A stretch of 24,699 nucleotides of DNA, from the NCBI GenBank assembly GCA_003427395.1, contig BFEA01000008.1:2807686-2832384 (forward strand), given 5' to 3'. Position 1 is the first letter of the stretch, and every line of letters begins with the position of its first letter. Below, in pieces: positions 10,177 through 18,690 of the stretch. The notes under the pieces are model-generated. The model had not been told where the DNA came from and did not search any database. It worked only from the letters and a program-made list of their open reading frames with translations. Source of the DNA: Chara braunii (taxonomy: Eukaryota > Streptophyta > Charophyceae > Charales > Characeae). Made by a program: the position numbers and the translations under genes.

Positions 10177-10571
10177 TGAGAGGCACAGTGAAAGGGGAGT
10201 CAAAAGAAGAATGAGAAAAATGAATGGTTTCACTGTGCCCTTCATGTTTGTCCTGTTTTGTTTTGTTTTTTATTTTTTATTTTTGTCGTTTGTTTCGCAA
10301 AAATTGCGCTCTTTTAGTTCATAGTTATGTGACAATATATACTAGCTAAGCGTCCGCGGTGCGGGCCATGCCCGCAGAAATAAGAAATGTTGTAGCCTGT
10401 AGGCAACCTGACACGGACCATTCGCATAAATTGAGACAGACTTAAAAAAAATAAAAATGAATCACAGGATAATAAAGAATAGCCTAAAGTTTAATTCACG
10501 AATTAAAAAAGTGACAAATAGAAAAAAGAAAAAAAAGCAGGAGAAAAGGCAAGCAGAGACAGAGACAGACA

Positions 10572-10572
10572 A

Positions 10573-10634
<62 letters not shown>
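10572..10634. repeat. (GA)n microsatellite
   Basis: Nearly pure GA array flanked by A-rich sequence. It is the only notable feature between the end of JR copy A and the (CT)n tract at 10865. Confidence 0.95.
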
Positions 10635-10636
<2 letters not shown>

Positions 10637-10862
10637 GGAGAGATATATAAAAAGAGAGAGAGGGGGGGGAAGCAACAAAAGAGCAAAGAATAAAGGAAGA
10701 CGAACACGAGTATACGAAGAAAAAAAGTTTCATATGAAGATTTTCTGTTCCGTTACAGTAAGCAAGTGGCCGGAGTATGATCAAGGCACAATTATCGTGT
10801 AGTGGAATCAACGTCGACTTAAAAAAACGGAATAATATTACGTCAAAATTATTTAAGTCGTT

Positions 10863-10864
<2 letters not shown>

Positions 10865-10940
<76 letters not shown>

Positions 10941-11080
10941 NNNNNNNNNNNNNNNNNNNNNNNNNNNNNNNNNNNNNNNNNNNNNNNNNNNNNNNNNNNN
11001 NNNNNNNNNNNNNNNNNNNNNNNNNNNNNNNNNNNNNNNNNNNNNNNNNNNNNNNNNNNNNNNNNNNNNNNNNNNNNNNN

Positions 11081-11168
<88 letters not shown>
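10865..11168. repeat. (CT)n microsatellite with 140-base assembly gap
   Basis: CT array on both sides of N at 10941-11080, so the gap is probably collapsed or unresolved microsatellite and its true length is unknown. It truncates JR copy B at its 3' side. Confidence 0.97.
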
Positions 11169-11171
<3 letters not shown>

Positions 11172-11232
11172 CAGTTGTTTGTCTCTCTCCTCCCATATCT
11201 CTTGTAGGGGCAATCACGTAACCGAAACCGAA

Positions 11233-11402
11233 GATGTTCACAATCCAGATACAGGTGGCATCCCTACCGACAGCGGGCCCGAAAAATTATACGGTTGTAG
11301 TGCATCTGGATGTAGAGGATGTTCACAATCCGGATACAGGTGGCATCTTTGCCGATAGCGGGCCCGAAAAATTATATGGTTGTAGTGATGTCGACAAAGT
11401 CG
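11233..11402. repeat. Two-copy 85-bp tandem repeat
   Basis: GATGTTCACAATCC starts at 11233 and 11318. Both units continue through GGTGGCATC and GGGCCCGAAAAATTATA to GGTTGTAGTG. It is a tandem duplication of part of the RING1 region of JR copy B. Because 85 is not a multiple of three, it shifts the frame. Confidence 0.85.
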
Positions 11403-11496
11403 ATGCTTTCCACAACCAAGTGTAACTGTGTCATTGATCTCACAAAGAAGGAGGTCACAAGGTGTTAGTGCAGCATGTGGGGGAATGAAGACTAAA

Positions 11497-11785
11497 ACAG
11501 GCACGGTGACAGACATGGAAATAGGCATGGAGACAGACACAGAAACAGGCATGGAGACAGGGAGGCAGCCACAGAGACAGGTGCAGAGGTGGGGACGGTA
11601 GGCATAGAGACAGACACAGAAACAGGCATGGAGACAGGTGAGGAGGCAGGCACGGAGACAGGTGCAGAGGCGAGGACAGAAGTACAAGAGATACCCATAG
11701 GGTCAGTAATCTGGAAGGAGACAGGCACAGAGACAGGTACGGAGGCAGGCCCAGAGACAAGCGTAGAGGCGGGCATGGAAGTACA
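11497..11785. repeat. Purine-rich minisatellite (ACAGGCATGGAG type)
   Basis: Degenerate 12- and 24-base units based on GGCATGGAGACA. It lies between the Josephin and RING1 parts of JR copy B, where copies A, C and D have only a short linker, so it is an expansion specific to B. The Glu-Thr-Gly frame on the plus strand is a repeat artefact. Confidence 0.8.
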
Positions 11786-12201
11786 CGAGGTACCCATAGG
11801 GATCAATGACCTAGAACAGTTGCAGGTTAGGGTAATTACGCACGAGATCACAAATGGCAGTAATAGTTTGCACCATAGCACCGCCATTCCATAATTCCCA
11901 AGAACCAGAGTCACGGACAAGAGCGGTGTAGTGGCTAGGAGCATCTAGAATATAGGCACAAACGTGCGAACAATGGTCCGAGTCGCCACCCAAAGGGGCA
12001 CGCTGCATATCAAGTCGGCGCCTTATCAAAGCAGTCTCCAAAACANAGACATTGAATCCCCCATGTGGAGTGTAATTACTATCTTGCGGGGGATGCAAAG
12101 TCGGGTTATCGCCATGTAACTCACGTTCCTGAGCATCAAGATCGAAAGCAATGACCAAGAAATCAGAGTGAGTATATGGTTCCCGACGATAGGCTTGTAA
12201 G

Positions 12202-12202
12202 C

Positions 12203-12234
<32 letters not shown>
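12202..12234. repeat. (TA)n between JR copy B and an H repeat
   Basis: TA array marking the junction of the 5'-truncated JR copy B and the 3' end of H copy 1, both on the minus strand. Confidence 0.95.
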
Positions 12235-12235
<1 letters not shown>

Positions 12236-12303
12236 CGTCAAATAGAACTGCCCGGTAAACTGTAGGCAGAGAGGGAGAAGAGGACAACAAACGAGGGGCT
12301 GTG

Positions 12304-12363
12304 ACAAACTGTTTCGTCGGAGTTTCACCGACTCATCAAGAGGCTGAACCCTCAACAGTCTGC
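12304..12363 (-). ncRNA. Type III hammerhead ribozyme fold (C3 mutated)
   Basis: Minus strand, 5' to 3'. Helix III 5' strand GCAGACUGU, then U17 (cleavage expected between 12354 and 12353). Helix I is GAGG/CCUC with a 6-base loop. The core is UUGAUGA, where consensus is CUGAUGA. Helix II is GUCGG/CCGAC with a 7-base loop, followed by GAA and helix III 3' strand ACAGUUUGU. Helix III has 9 pairs, two of them G-U. All hammerhead parts are present in circular-permutation type III. The C3 to U change should weaken or stop cleavage. The neighbouring copy at 12403 has the consensus CTGATGA, so the family ancestor was probably active. Confidence 0.72.
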
Positions 12364-12402
12364 AGAATCCCCTCACTGATTACACTGTAAATGATAATCT
12401 AN

Positions 12403-12462
12403 CGGAGTTTCACCGACTCATCAGGAGGCTGAACCCTCAACAGTCTGCAGAATCCCCTCACT
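12403..12462 (-). ncRNA. Partial second hammerhead copy with consensus core
   Basis: Repeats helix III 5' strand, helix I, CTGATGA and most of helix II, then stops at an N (12402) before the 3' part of helix II and GAAA. Either a true tandem duplication or an assembly join. Confidence 0.6.
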
Positions 12463-12533
12463 GATTACACTGTAAATGATAATCTACCTTAACCAAAATC
12501 AAAGTAGACTATCACTCACCCACACCAGATGGA

Positions 12534-12551
12534 AATATATATATATATATA
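12534..12551. repeat. (TA)n
   Basis: Short TA array separating H copies 1 and 2. Confidence 0.9.
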
Positions 12552-12621
12552 TCGTCACAAATAGAACTGCCCGGTAAACCGTGGGCAGAGAGAGAGAAGA
12601 GGACAACAAACGAGGGGCTGT
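12552..12621 (-). mobile_element. H repeat copy 2, 5'-truncated
   Basis: Contains only the 3' part of H, from ACAGCCCCTCG to the TGTGACGA terminus, with (TA)n at both ends. Its 5' end falls just after the GTTTGTC that closes the hammerhead, as in the copy at 14043. Confidence 0.75.
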
Positions 12622-12629
12622 ATATATAT

Positions 12630-12655
12630 ACGGTTTACTGGGCAGTTCTATTTGA

Positions 12656-12659
<4 letters not shown>
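12630..12659 (+). mobile_element. H repeat copy 3, 30-base 3' fragment
   Basis: ACGGTTTACTGGGCAG to TTTGACGATA in the opposite orientation to copy 2, giving an inverted pair with a TA spacer. Confidence 0.75.

Positions 12660-12721
<62 letters not shown>
12659..12721. repeat. (TA)n, about 31 units
   Basis: Pure TA array at the 3' end of JR copy C (minus) and of H copy 3 (plus). Confidence 0.97.
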
Positions 12722-12723
<2 letters not shown>

Positions 12724-13920
12724 TCACAAACAGTTATCACATTGTGAATCAGACCACGAAGGCGAAAAAAAGCAAAACAAGGGAAGGAAAGGAAGGAAGG
12801 AACCCACATGTTCATCACCTCTTACGTACAAGGCCAGCCACGTGGATGACAGGTTGAGCGTTGGCTGCCCCCATCCCTGTGTGTCACAAGGACCCACTTG
12901 CACGCAGCCAAAAGGCAAAGAGGTAAAGAAAAGGAGGAGAAAACCAGTCCTCACAGAGGCAAGAGAAAGAGAAAGGTCAAAGAAAAAACAAAGGAAGAAA
13001 ACAAATGGCACATCCCACAGATAAACCAATTGTCATTGTCACTACAAAGTTCAACATATTTTTTTCTTTTTTCTTTTTTTTTGTTTTCTGTTTTCTTTTA
13101 TCCAGAAATTTGTACTTTTTCTCTTTCTTTCTTTTATCTGTCCTACAATTAGTGTCGCTCCTGATCACTTAATTCTATTGACCAGTCAGGAAGAGGAGCC
13201 CCCACCCCGGCAGATAGGACAGGCACGCTGAGGATGACGTGGATGTTCACAAGGATACCCAAGGAGAGCTACTTCAGCACAGCATTCAGCAGGACGGCTA
13301 GCACGGACCATCCAATCAAAACAGTCCTCACAAAGGACATGTTGTCCACATGTCAAAAAAACAGCGGGACGTTCATCACAGTGCGGCATCATGCAGTCCT
13401 GATAGCATCCTTGAGCACAAAAGGGACAGCAAATATCTCGGTGATAGGGATGTGTACAATGAGGAAATGTTGGACACCCTTCGGCACAGACGGCGGCTGC
13501 TGCAATAAATTGATAATGTTGATGGCCTAGGTGATGAATTCCGCAGCCAAGACGCACCGGGTCCCTATCCCGACAGGTGTCACACGAGAGTCGATCAATA
13601 ATCCAGAATAAAGTATGATTCAGTAATGCACACAGAAATTCATTTATATTGAAAATAGCCTGAATCATTGTCCCACCATCCCACAGTTCCCACTGGGCAG
13701 CTGCACGAATGAGTGTCATATAATGCCCGGGTCTGTGCAAAATACAGGCAGAAATATGAGGATAGTAATTAAGGGCATCGCTTGGCCTTGCATGATGCAT
13801 AAGAAGGTGGCGACCGTGGAAAACTAGTTGTAAGACATTTACAGTAAAGCCTCCTGAGGTGGTATAATTACCTTCAGGAGGTGGACCATTATGGTCATAC
13901 AACAACTGATTTTCACCAGC
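12721..13920 (-). pseudogene. JR copy C: 5'-truncated Josephin-like domain plus RING1 and RING2, one open frame
   Basis: The minus-strand frame 13905-13186 (239 residues) is uninterrupted. It starts inside the Josephin-like domain: GNYTTSGGFTVNVLQ, then HYMTLIRAAAQWELWD with His and Asp 15 apart. The catalytic Cys region is missing. RING1 follows: CDTC, x9, CGIHHLGHQHY, CPTFPHC, CCPFC. RING2 has CGQHVLCEDC and ends in CPICR-GGGSSS-stop. This is the best-preserved double zinc finger in the window and shows what A and D have lost. Beyond the stop are an A/T-rich stretch, the three-helix motif and the 3' end TTTGTGACGATATATA in (TA)n. The 5' side also abuts TATATATA, so the whole copy sits between TA tracts, as expected for 5'-truncated retrotransposition. 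The first Met is only the first in-frame one. Confidence 0.68.
12825..12904 (-). ncRNA. Three-helix RNA motif, copy C
   Basis: Same architecture as at 10099 and 14382. P1 is CGUGCAA/UUGUACG (A-U changed to G-U). P2 is GUGGGUC/GACACAC (C-G changed to U-A). P3 is GCCA/UGGC (U-A changed to C-G, C-G changed to A-U), with one pair lost next to it. The GGGGAUGGGGG-type junction is kept. Confidence 0.55.
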
Positions 13921-13930
13921 GTATATATAT

Positions 13931-14033
13931 ATGAGTCGGTGAAACTCCGACGAAACAGTTTGTCACAGCCCCTCGTTTGTTGTCCTCTTCTCCCTCTCTG
14001 CCTACGGTTTACCGGGCAGTTCTATTTGACGAT
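13931..14033 (+). mobile_element. H repeat copy 4 with partial hammerhead
   Basis: Begins in (TA)n at ATGAGTCGG, so hammerhead helix II, GAAA and the GTTTGTC arm are present while helix I and the 5' core are lost. It continues through CAGCCCCTCG and GGTTTACCGGGCAG to TTTGACGATATATA. Opposite orientation to JR copy C, which it abuts at the 5' side. Confidence 0.75.
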
Positions 14034-14042
14034 ATATATATA

Positions 14043-14112
14043 TCGTCACAAACAGAACTGCCCGGTAAAACCGTAGGCAGAGAGAGAGAAGAGGACAACA
14101 AACGAGGGGCTG
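14043..14112 (-). mobile_element. H repeat copy 5, 5'-truncated
   Basis: Same extent as copy 2: ACAGCCCCTCG to TGTGACGA, between TA tracts. Forms an inverted pair with copy 4 around a short TA spacer. Confidence 0.75.
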
Positions 14113-14128
14113 TATATATATATATATA

Positions 14129-14202
14129 TCATCACAAATAGAACTTCCCGGTAAACCGTAGGCAGAGAGAGAGAAGAGGACAACAAACGAGGGGCTGTGA
14201 CA

Positions 14203-14205
<3 letters not shown>
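14129..14205 (-). mobile_element. H repeat copy 6, 5'-truncated
   Basis: Runs from AGTTTGTCACAGCCCC to TGTGATGA between TA tracts, a few bases longer at the 5' side than copies 2 and 5. Confidence 0.75.

Positions 14206-14254
<49 letters not shown>
14206..14254. repeat. (TA)n, about 24 units
   Basis: Pure TA array at the 3' end of JR copy D and the 5' end of H copy 6. Confidence 0.97.
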
Positions 14255-14256
<2 letters not shown>

Positions 14257-16400
14257 TCACATAACTCTGAACTAAAAGAGCGCACTTTGCGAAACAAAGG
14301 ATAAAAAACAAAAAATTAGGGCACATTGAAACCATTCAATTTCTCATTCTTCTTTTAACTCCCCCTACACTATGCCTCTCGCGTACAAGGCTCGCCACGT
14401 TGATGAAGTTTAGTGCGAGCTGCCCCCATCCCCGTGTGCCATAACGGCCCACTTGTACGTTGTGAGAAAGGGGCAGAGTGAAGGGGAAGGGGATAAACAC
14501 AGGGAAGAGAGATGGAGAGAAAACAAGCAAAGAATGATAAAGGGAAAGTAAGGGAAAGTACGGAGTGTGGAGTGAAGATGAAGGCAAAAGAGGATAAGAA
14601 AAGACTCAGGAATGCGTGTGTCCTTGACGACAGAGAGGACATACATTGTTGTAAGAATGAGGTGAGACCGACAAATGGCATGTCGATTGCAGGCCAAAAT
14701 GAAGGAAGAACGGTCACCACAAAAGAGCATGCATTCAATATAGCGCCCATGGCCGCAAAATGGACACATAGTAGCTGGATGCGGAGGGTGCCTGCAGTCA
14801 GGAACGGAGGGACGGTCCTCTGCACACATGGATGCAAAAACCATGTCATTGTAGTGATTGCGGCAAAGACGATGGCGTCTACAGCTGAGTGAAACAGTGT
14901 TTGTAGTCATGCAAAGGAGAAGGTCGCAGAGTGTTGGTGCATTGTCTTGCTGCACAGCACGGGGTAATAGGAATGATCTTCGACATACAAGAGATTGCGG
15001 ACGGTTTGTTGTGGCAAGAAAATAGCATCATTAATGTAAGAAATCAGTGACATCGGTCATGGTATGGACCATGGTGTCGTTGTCCCACAGCTCCAGTGGT
15101 TAGAGGCATGTACAATGGTCATGTACTAGCTAGGTCTGTGCATAATGCAAGCAGAGATGTGGGATGGAGGATTGAACCACTCACCTGCTCGAGCATTGCA
15201 TAGTTCAAGTTCACGGTCCCTCATGGTAAAGCCTCCTTCCCTAGTATAATTACAATCCTCTGGTTGTAGTTGGGCAGCATCAAGCTGAAGGGTGATTGCA
15301 AGGAAGTCTGACACTGTATAAAACGGGCGGTGGAGAATGTGAAGACAGATATTAGATGTCGTGAAACCACAAATATTGGTGAGGTTCTCAGGCTGGTGTG
15401 TTGGATGCTGGCCAACAATTTGTAGATCACCCAGATGGTGTTGCAAGCCCAAACTGTATTGGGTTGTTTGCTGGTCAGTCATTTGCAGATCATCCATGTG
15501 GTATGCATGTGGTGGGACGAAATTTTGCGGTTCATCCAAACAACGTTGGTCAGCCATTTGCAGATCCCCTATATGGTCTACGCCTTGCGGGGTCAACTGC
15601 AATCCAGGCAGATCATGTTCCATCAGCGTTCGGGGCCGCATCCTGAGTAGGGACTATCCCTGGAGTTGGGAGTATACTCTGGACAGCGACCACATCCTGT
15701 TGTACAGGTGGGTCACGAATCTCTAGCATGGAAGGGCATAAAACATGGTGTTGTGGCTGCCTGCAGGCAGCCGGACTGTATGCAGGAGGCAAAGGAGCGG
15801 ATGTAGCCGTTTGGAACAAAGGAACCGGAGCAGGCACAAAGAGAATTGAGGTAGACAAAGAAATAGGTTGCTGATCTGTGGATAAGTGACGATGCCGCGC
15901 ATGTCGTCAACAATACACAATAAGAGGAGGGGTGGTGTTGCAGACAGAAGATGAGGATGTCCCAAGAAATGAAGGCGGAACAACGGGAACAATGGAAACT
16001 GAAGAATTTGTTCTCAAACGAGACTGTGGAGGGCCAATATCTTGTAATCCATGCCGGCTTTGTGGGACCTGACCGCAGCAAGTACAGGCCTCGGTCTCCA
16101 AGGGTGAGGTCCCACTTGCACAAATCAAGAGATATTGGTCATTGATCTTCACTATCTGTATTGACCGCCTGTGTCGCTTTTCCCTGCAGGTGGCACTCGC
16201 CTCAGGTACTGACTTCCCTCTTCCATGTATTGTGTGTCTCTGGCCGTAATGACAAGAAACAAGGACACCGGGACCATTACCAGGTCCAGATATGTTTAGA
16301 GTGTTGTGCAGTGGGAGTGAGGCCCTTACAAACAATGGGGACGAGGTCTCGGCCACAGTCCTACCATAGAGTGTTGTGCAGTGGAGCTAGGCCCTTAGAA
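14254..16400 (-). pseudogene. JR copy D: longest JR copy, frameshifted
   Basis: Inverted relative to copy A and closely similar. On the minus strand the 5' part (16356-15907) has a conserved SSVSIVPVVPPSFLGTSS segment shared with copy A near 8505. Then a Pro/Ala-rich stretch (15858-15613), a 4-base deletion near 15625, GDLQM repeats and a Josephin-like start ENLTNICGFTTSNICLHIL (15641-15126). A stop follows where A has GPGHYMAI. RING1 is complete in the frame 14955-14410: CRRHRLCRNHY, PDCRHPPHP, CPFC. RING2 is cut by about 100 bases, with CNRHAICRS joined close to the final CPLC. The three-helix motif and terminus TTATGTGACGATATATA follow. A complete 5' end is not evident. It is a pseudogene, but useful for aligning the family. 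Confidence 0.62.
14382..14459 (-). ncRNA. Three-helix RNA motif, copy D
   Basis: 78 nt. P1 CGUACAA/UUGUACG, P2 GUGGGCC/GGCACAC with one G-A mismatch, P3 GCUCGC/GCGAGC. All Watson-Crick apart from that mismatch, so the cleanest of the three copies. Confidence 0.55.
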
Positions 16401-16438
16401 ACGATGGGGAAAAAGTCCCAGCCACAGTCCTGCTCTGA
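16299..16438. repeat. Two-copy 70-bp tandem repeat
   Basis: GAGTGTTGTGCAGTGG starts at 16299 and 16369. Units share AGGCCCTTA, AACAATGGGG or AACGATGGGG, and CCACAGTCCT. It lies at or near the 5' edge of JR copy D. Confidence 0.85.
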
Positions 16439-16485
16439 TTGCCACTATCTTAGAAACGATCGATCCTCTTGGAAACAAATCGACG

Positions 16486-16679
16486 AGAAGTCACAGTCAC
16501 GATTTGAATAGTACACCCATCAATGGTCTAATCCTGATGGAATTGACCAAGTAAAATAGCCTTGAATTACCTGGAGCCAGACAAGAAGTCACAGTCACGA
16601 TTTGATTAGTACAACCATCAATGATCTAATCATGATTGAATTGACCAAGTAAAATAGCCCTGAATTACATGGGGCCAGT
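16486..16679. repeat. Two-copy 98-bp tandem repeat
   Basis: AGAAGTCACAGTCACGATTT starts at 16486 and 16584. Units stay similar through GAATTGACCAAGTAAAATAG and end in GGCCAG or GAGCCAG. No coding potential seen. Confidence 0.88.
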
Positions 16680-17500
16680 GAGTTCACAGGTATCACCTAA
16701 AGGCTGTGCTGTTATGCGATGTCGGTTCGCCTCCTGTCCCCAATTAATTGGGTAATCTGTCTCTTTCAATTCAAATCCTAGGTTAGCACATCCACCACGC
16801 CGTGAGAGGCAACTCAGCGTACTATTGCACGCTATAACTGGGGCGATGAGGAATTCCAAAAGATGCTCCGATGTACCATAACTAAGTTTGTCTCATAAAG
16901 CAATAGTGAACTCGAACAAGCATCTTAGGTACCTTGTGCTAGCAATATCCCCTCACTTGTCCTTTTCCGGCATGCTCTTGTCTTGTCTCACGAATTTGCA
17001 GTAAGCCGAATGTCCAGAGTGCAGAATTGATTGCACAGGCTCTTGTTAAAGAAAGCCTCAGCATCAATCCAGTGAATTAGAATTGGAACACTGCTTACAC
17101 AATTTTAACTGGTTCGGAGCAAGCACTTAAGAACCAAGTACGAATAAGCATGTAGTTGTTCCAGCAAGCGGCAACGCTTTTCTTCAGAGATCACTCTCTA
17201 TATAAGGTGGCCATCCCGACCAAAGAACAAAACAGATATTGACACAAAACAGGATCTCCTCCTCCGGCAGGATAAAAAAAGTGGTATTAAAATTTCTATC
17301 AGTTAATAGCTAAGTAGCACGGATAATCTGGCTGGATAATCTGGTCGGATTATCTGGGGGTGGGATTATCCAAAAATCTGGATAGTTAAAAAAAAGCCCA
17401 AAAAAATGTCAAAAAAAAAAAGAAGAAAAAGAGTGATATTGCGCATACTAAATACAACAGAACTATTCTCCAAGTTCATAGAAAGCTCGGTTGATCATGA
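16680..17500. other. Unassigned region
   Basis: No recognisable gene. At 17315-17395 GGATAATC and its complement recur about five times in both orientations, which may be the sub-terminal part of an old DNA transposon. An A-rich stretch follows. Confidence 0.4.
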
Positions 17501-18690
17501 AAGGGTTCAAAGGGGGTATAGATAGGAAATTACGGGGTTTAGCGGGGAGTGCAAGGAATATGAGTGAGATCGATAAATAGAAAACCAAGTTGCAAAATCA
17601 TCCAGAAGTCCAGATAGTCATGTAACAAGCAGAGAACTCAAATGCGCCAAGATTCCATCCAAATAAGAGCTATACAATGAACTCGTGAGCCAATGTCCAA
17701 GCCCTCAGGCCACACCAACGCAGTATTCTGTCGCTTCTACTGTCTGGCGCCCAGCGTCCAGCCTACTCTACTCATCCTATCTAGCCTATCTACATCCATG
17801 CAACAGGCTCACTTCGACGACGAAGACCAATGTACATGATGTCAACACCAATGCCGACCTCCCACATTCACCAGGTACGTTCTCTCGCATCCCCTCATCA
17901 GACCTTGTCCACCCACACCTGCACCTTCTTCCCTGAAGACCACTATCGCCTCATCGCCTGCCCGCACCCCTGCAGCCCGGCTATGGCCGCTTGGCGCCCC
18001 ACTGCCCTTCAGCGCCCCACACCTCTTAGCGCCCGCTCGCGCCCCAGCCAGCATAGCGCATGCAGACACTTGCATTCTGATGCAGCAGCGTGTCCGCATT
18101 ACCTGCCTAGGCCAGAATGCCCTCCCCTGGCTGGCCTTCTCCCTATATGGGAGTTCCTGCCCTGCTGCTGGACCTTCTGGGCCTGGCCGAGCATGTTTCC
18201 AGTAGCTTCCGGTTGGGCCCCAGCGTCTGCGCCCAGGCCCATCTCTACAGTTAAGGGCCTGGGCCCTTTTCAGTTGGGCACACCCGGGATACTCCAGGCT
18301 CCAAGTGTTTGCTGTGTTTGCATTGGCCCGCGGGGTAGGTGTGACAACAATGCTGCATTCTCATTGGCCTGCGGCCACCTCGTGATGTGTCTCCCTCACA
18401 CTGCGTGTGCCCAGGTCGCAACCACCTGCGTCCTGGGCTCAACTGCTTGACGCAGCTGCTGCTTCTAGAAAGAGCCCAGAGTGAGGCCCAGGTTGCGCTT
18501 CAACCAACTGGCGTGCAGCAACTGTCTGATACCCACATTGGTAAATGCTGAGATAAGGGCCTCTCGTGGATATCCCGGCCCGCCGTCACATAGGGCGGGC
18601 ACGAGGCTTGCTGGGGCCACAGTCCAGAACATATGCATGTTGTCTAGGGCCCCATGCGGACACATTCCTCACAGGAGTTGCTCAATTTAT
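17500..18690 (+). pseudogene. RING-repeat copy E: putative RING-finger gene
   Basis: Better-preserved copy of the repeat at 2302-3690 (minus). A frame of 206 codons (17830-18450) is rich in Pro, Ala and His. It ends in a RING-like cluster, CCVC then AFSLACGHLVMCLPH, then TTCVLGS. The first part has the C-x2-C, C-x-H-x3-C order of the RING found in IAP and MDM2-type E3 ligases. The expected last CPxC is replaced by CVLG, so the finger is incomplete. A second shared coding-like block is at 18481-18600, with GPPSHRAGTRLAGA. Without that final pair of Cys, or with a frameshift there, it is probably not functional. Its 3' end differs from copy F and lacks the TGACGATATA terminus. The start is uncertain. 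Confidence 0.45.

Larger units (their letters stand above)
8440..10340 (+). pseudogene. JR copy A: Josephin-like protease fused to two RING-type zinc fingers
   Basis: One frame runs from 8580 to the second zinc finger. It is broken by TAG at 8868-8870, where copy D has CAG, and by TAG at 9540-9542, where D has two extra bases. Numbering from Met 8871: three DHMGDLQMxDQ-type repeats (7-63), then a Josephin-like domain (about 74-185). That domain has Cys76 (or Cys84) as possible nucleophile, FYTPSDFLAITLQLD, SEGGYTIVVLQ, and His166 with Asp181 at the 15-residue spacing of the catalytic His/Asn of ataxin-3. After the second TAG come RING1 (Cys residues, C-x2-H, CPFC) and RING2 (CNRHAICRGC). The last CPLC is one base out of frame. 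Josephin domains cleave ubiquitin and RING domains recruit E2 enzymes; the fusion is inferred. A T-rich, possibly intronic stretch and the three-helix motif follow. The 3' end is TATGTGACAATATATA. Confidence 0.6.
11170..12201 (-). pseudogene. JR copy B: truncated Josephin-like plus RING1 fragment
   Basis: Read on the minus strand. The 5' part (12201 to 11811) encodes the second half of the Josephin-like domain: YTHSDFLVIAFDLD, then NYTPHGGFNV, then HYTALVRDSGSWELWN with His and Asn 15 residues apart, as in ataxin-3. A single N at 12046 hides one residue. A stop follows at 11811. A 12/24-bp minisatellite (11497-11785) then separates it from RING1, CDLLLC and CGKHRLCRHHY, in another frame near 11460-11340. 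An 85-bp duplication interrupts RING1, and the copy is lost in (CT)n. The Josephin N-terminus is missing and (TA)n abuts it. It is a 5'-truncated, decayed copy and not a working gene. Confidence 0.6.
12235..12534 (-). mobile_element. H repeat copy 1, carrying the type III-like hammerhead
   Basis: Longest H copy of the concatemer. Minus-strand order: CCATCTGGTGTGGGTGAGTG (also at 23930 plus), a segment with GTGTAATCAGTGAGGGGATT, the hammerhead, CAGCCCCTCG, a pyrimidine-rich stretch, GGTTTACCGGGCAG and the 3' end TTTGACGATATATA. An 84-base part (12318-12401) is repeated after an N at 12402. No protein is encoded. It looks like a short non-autonomous element. Confidence 0.65.

Noticed and set aside
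16486-16679. 98-bp direct repeats as a CRISPR-like array
   Set aside because: Only two adjacent units with no spacers, in a eukaryotic context.
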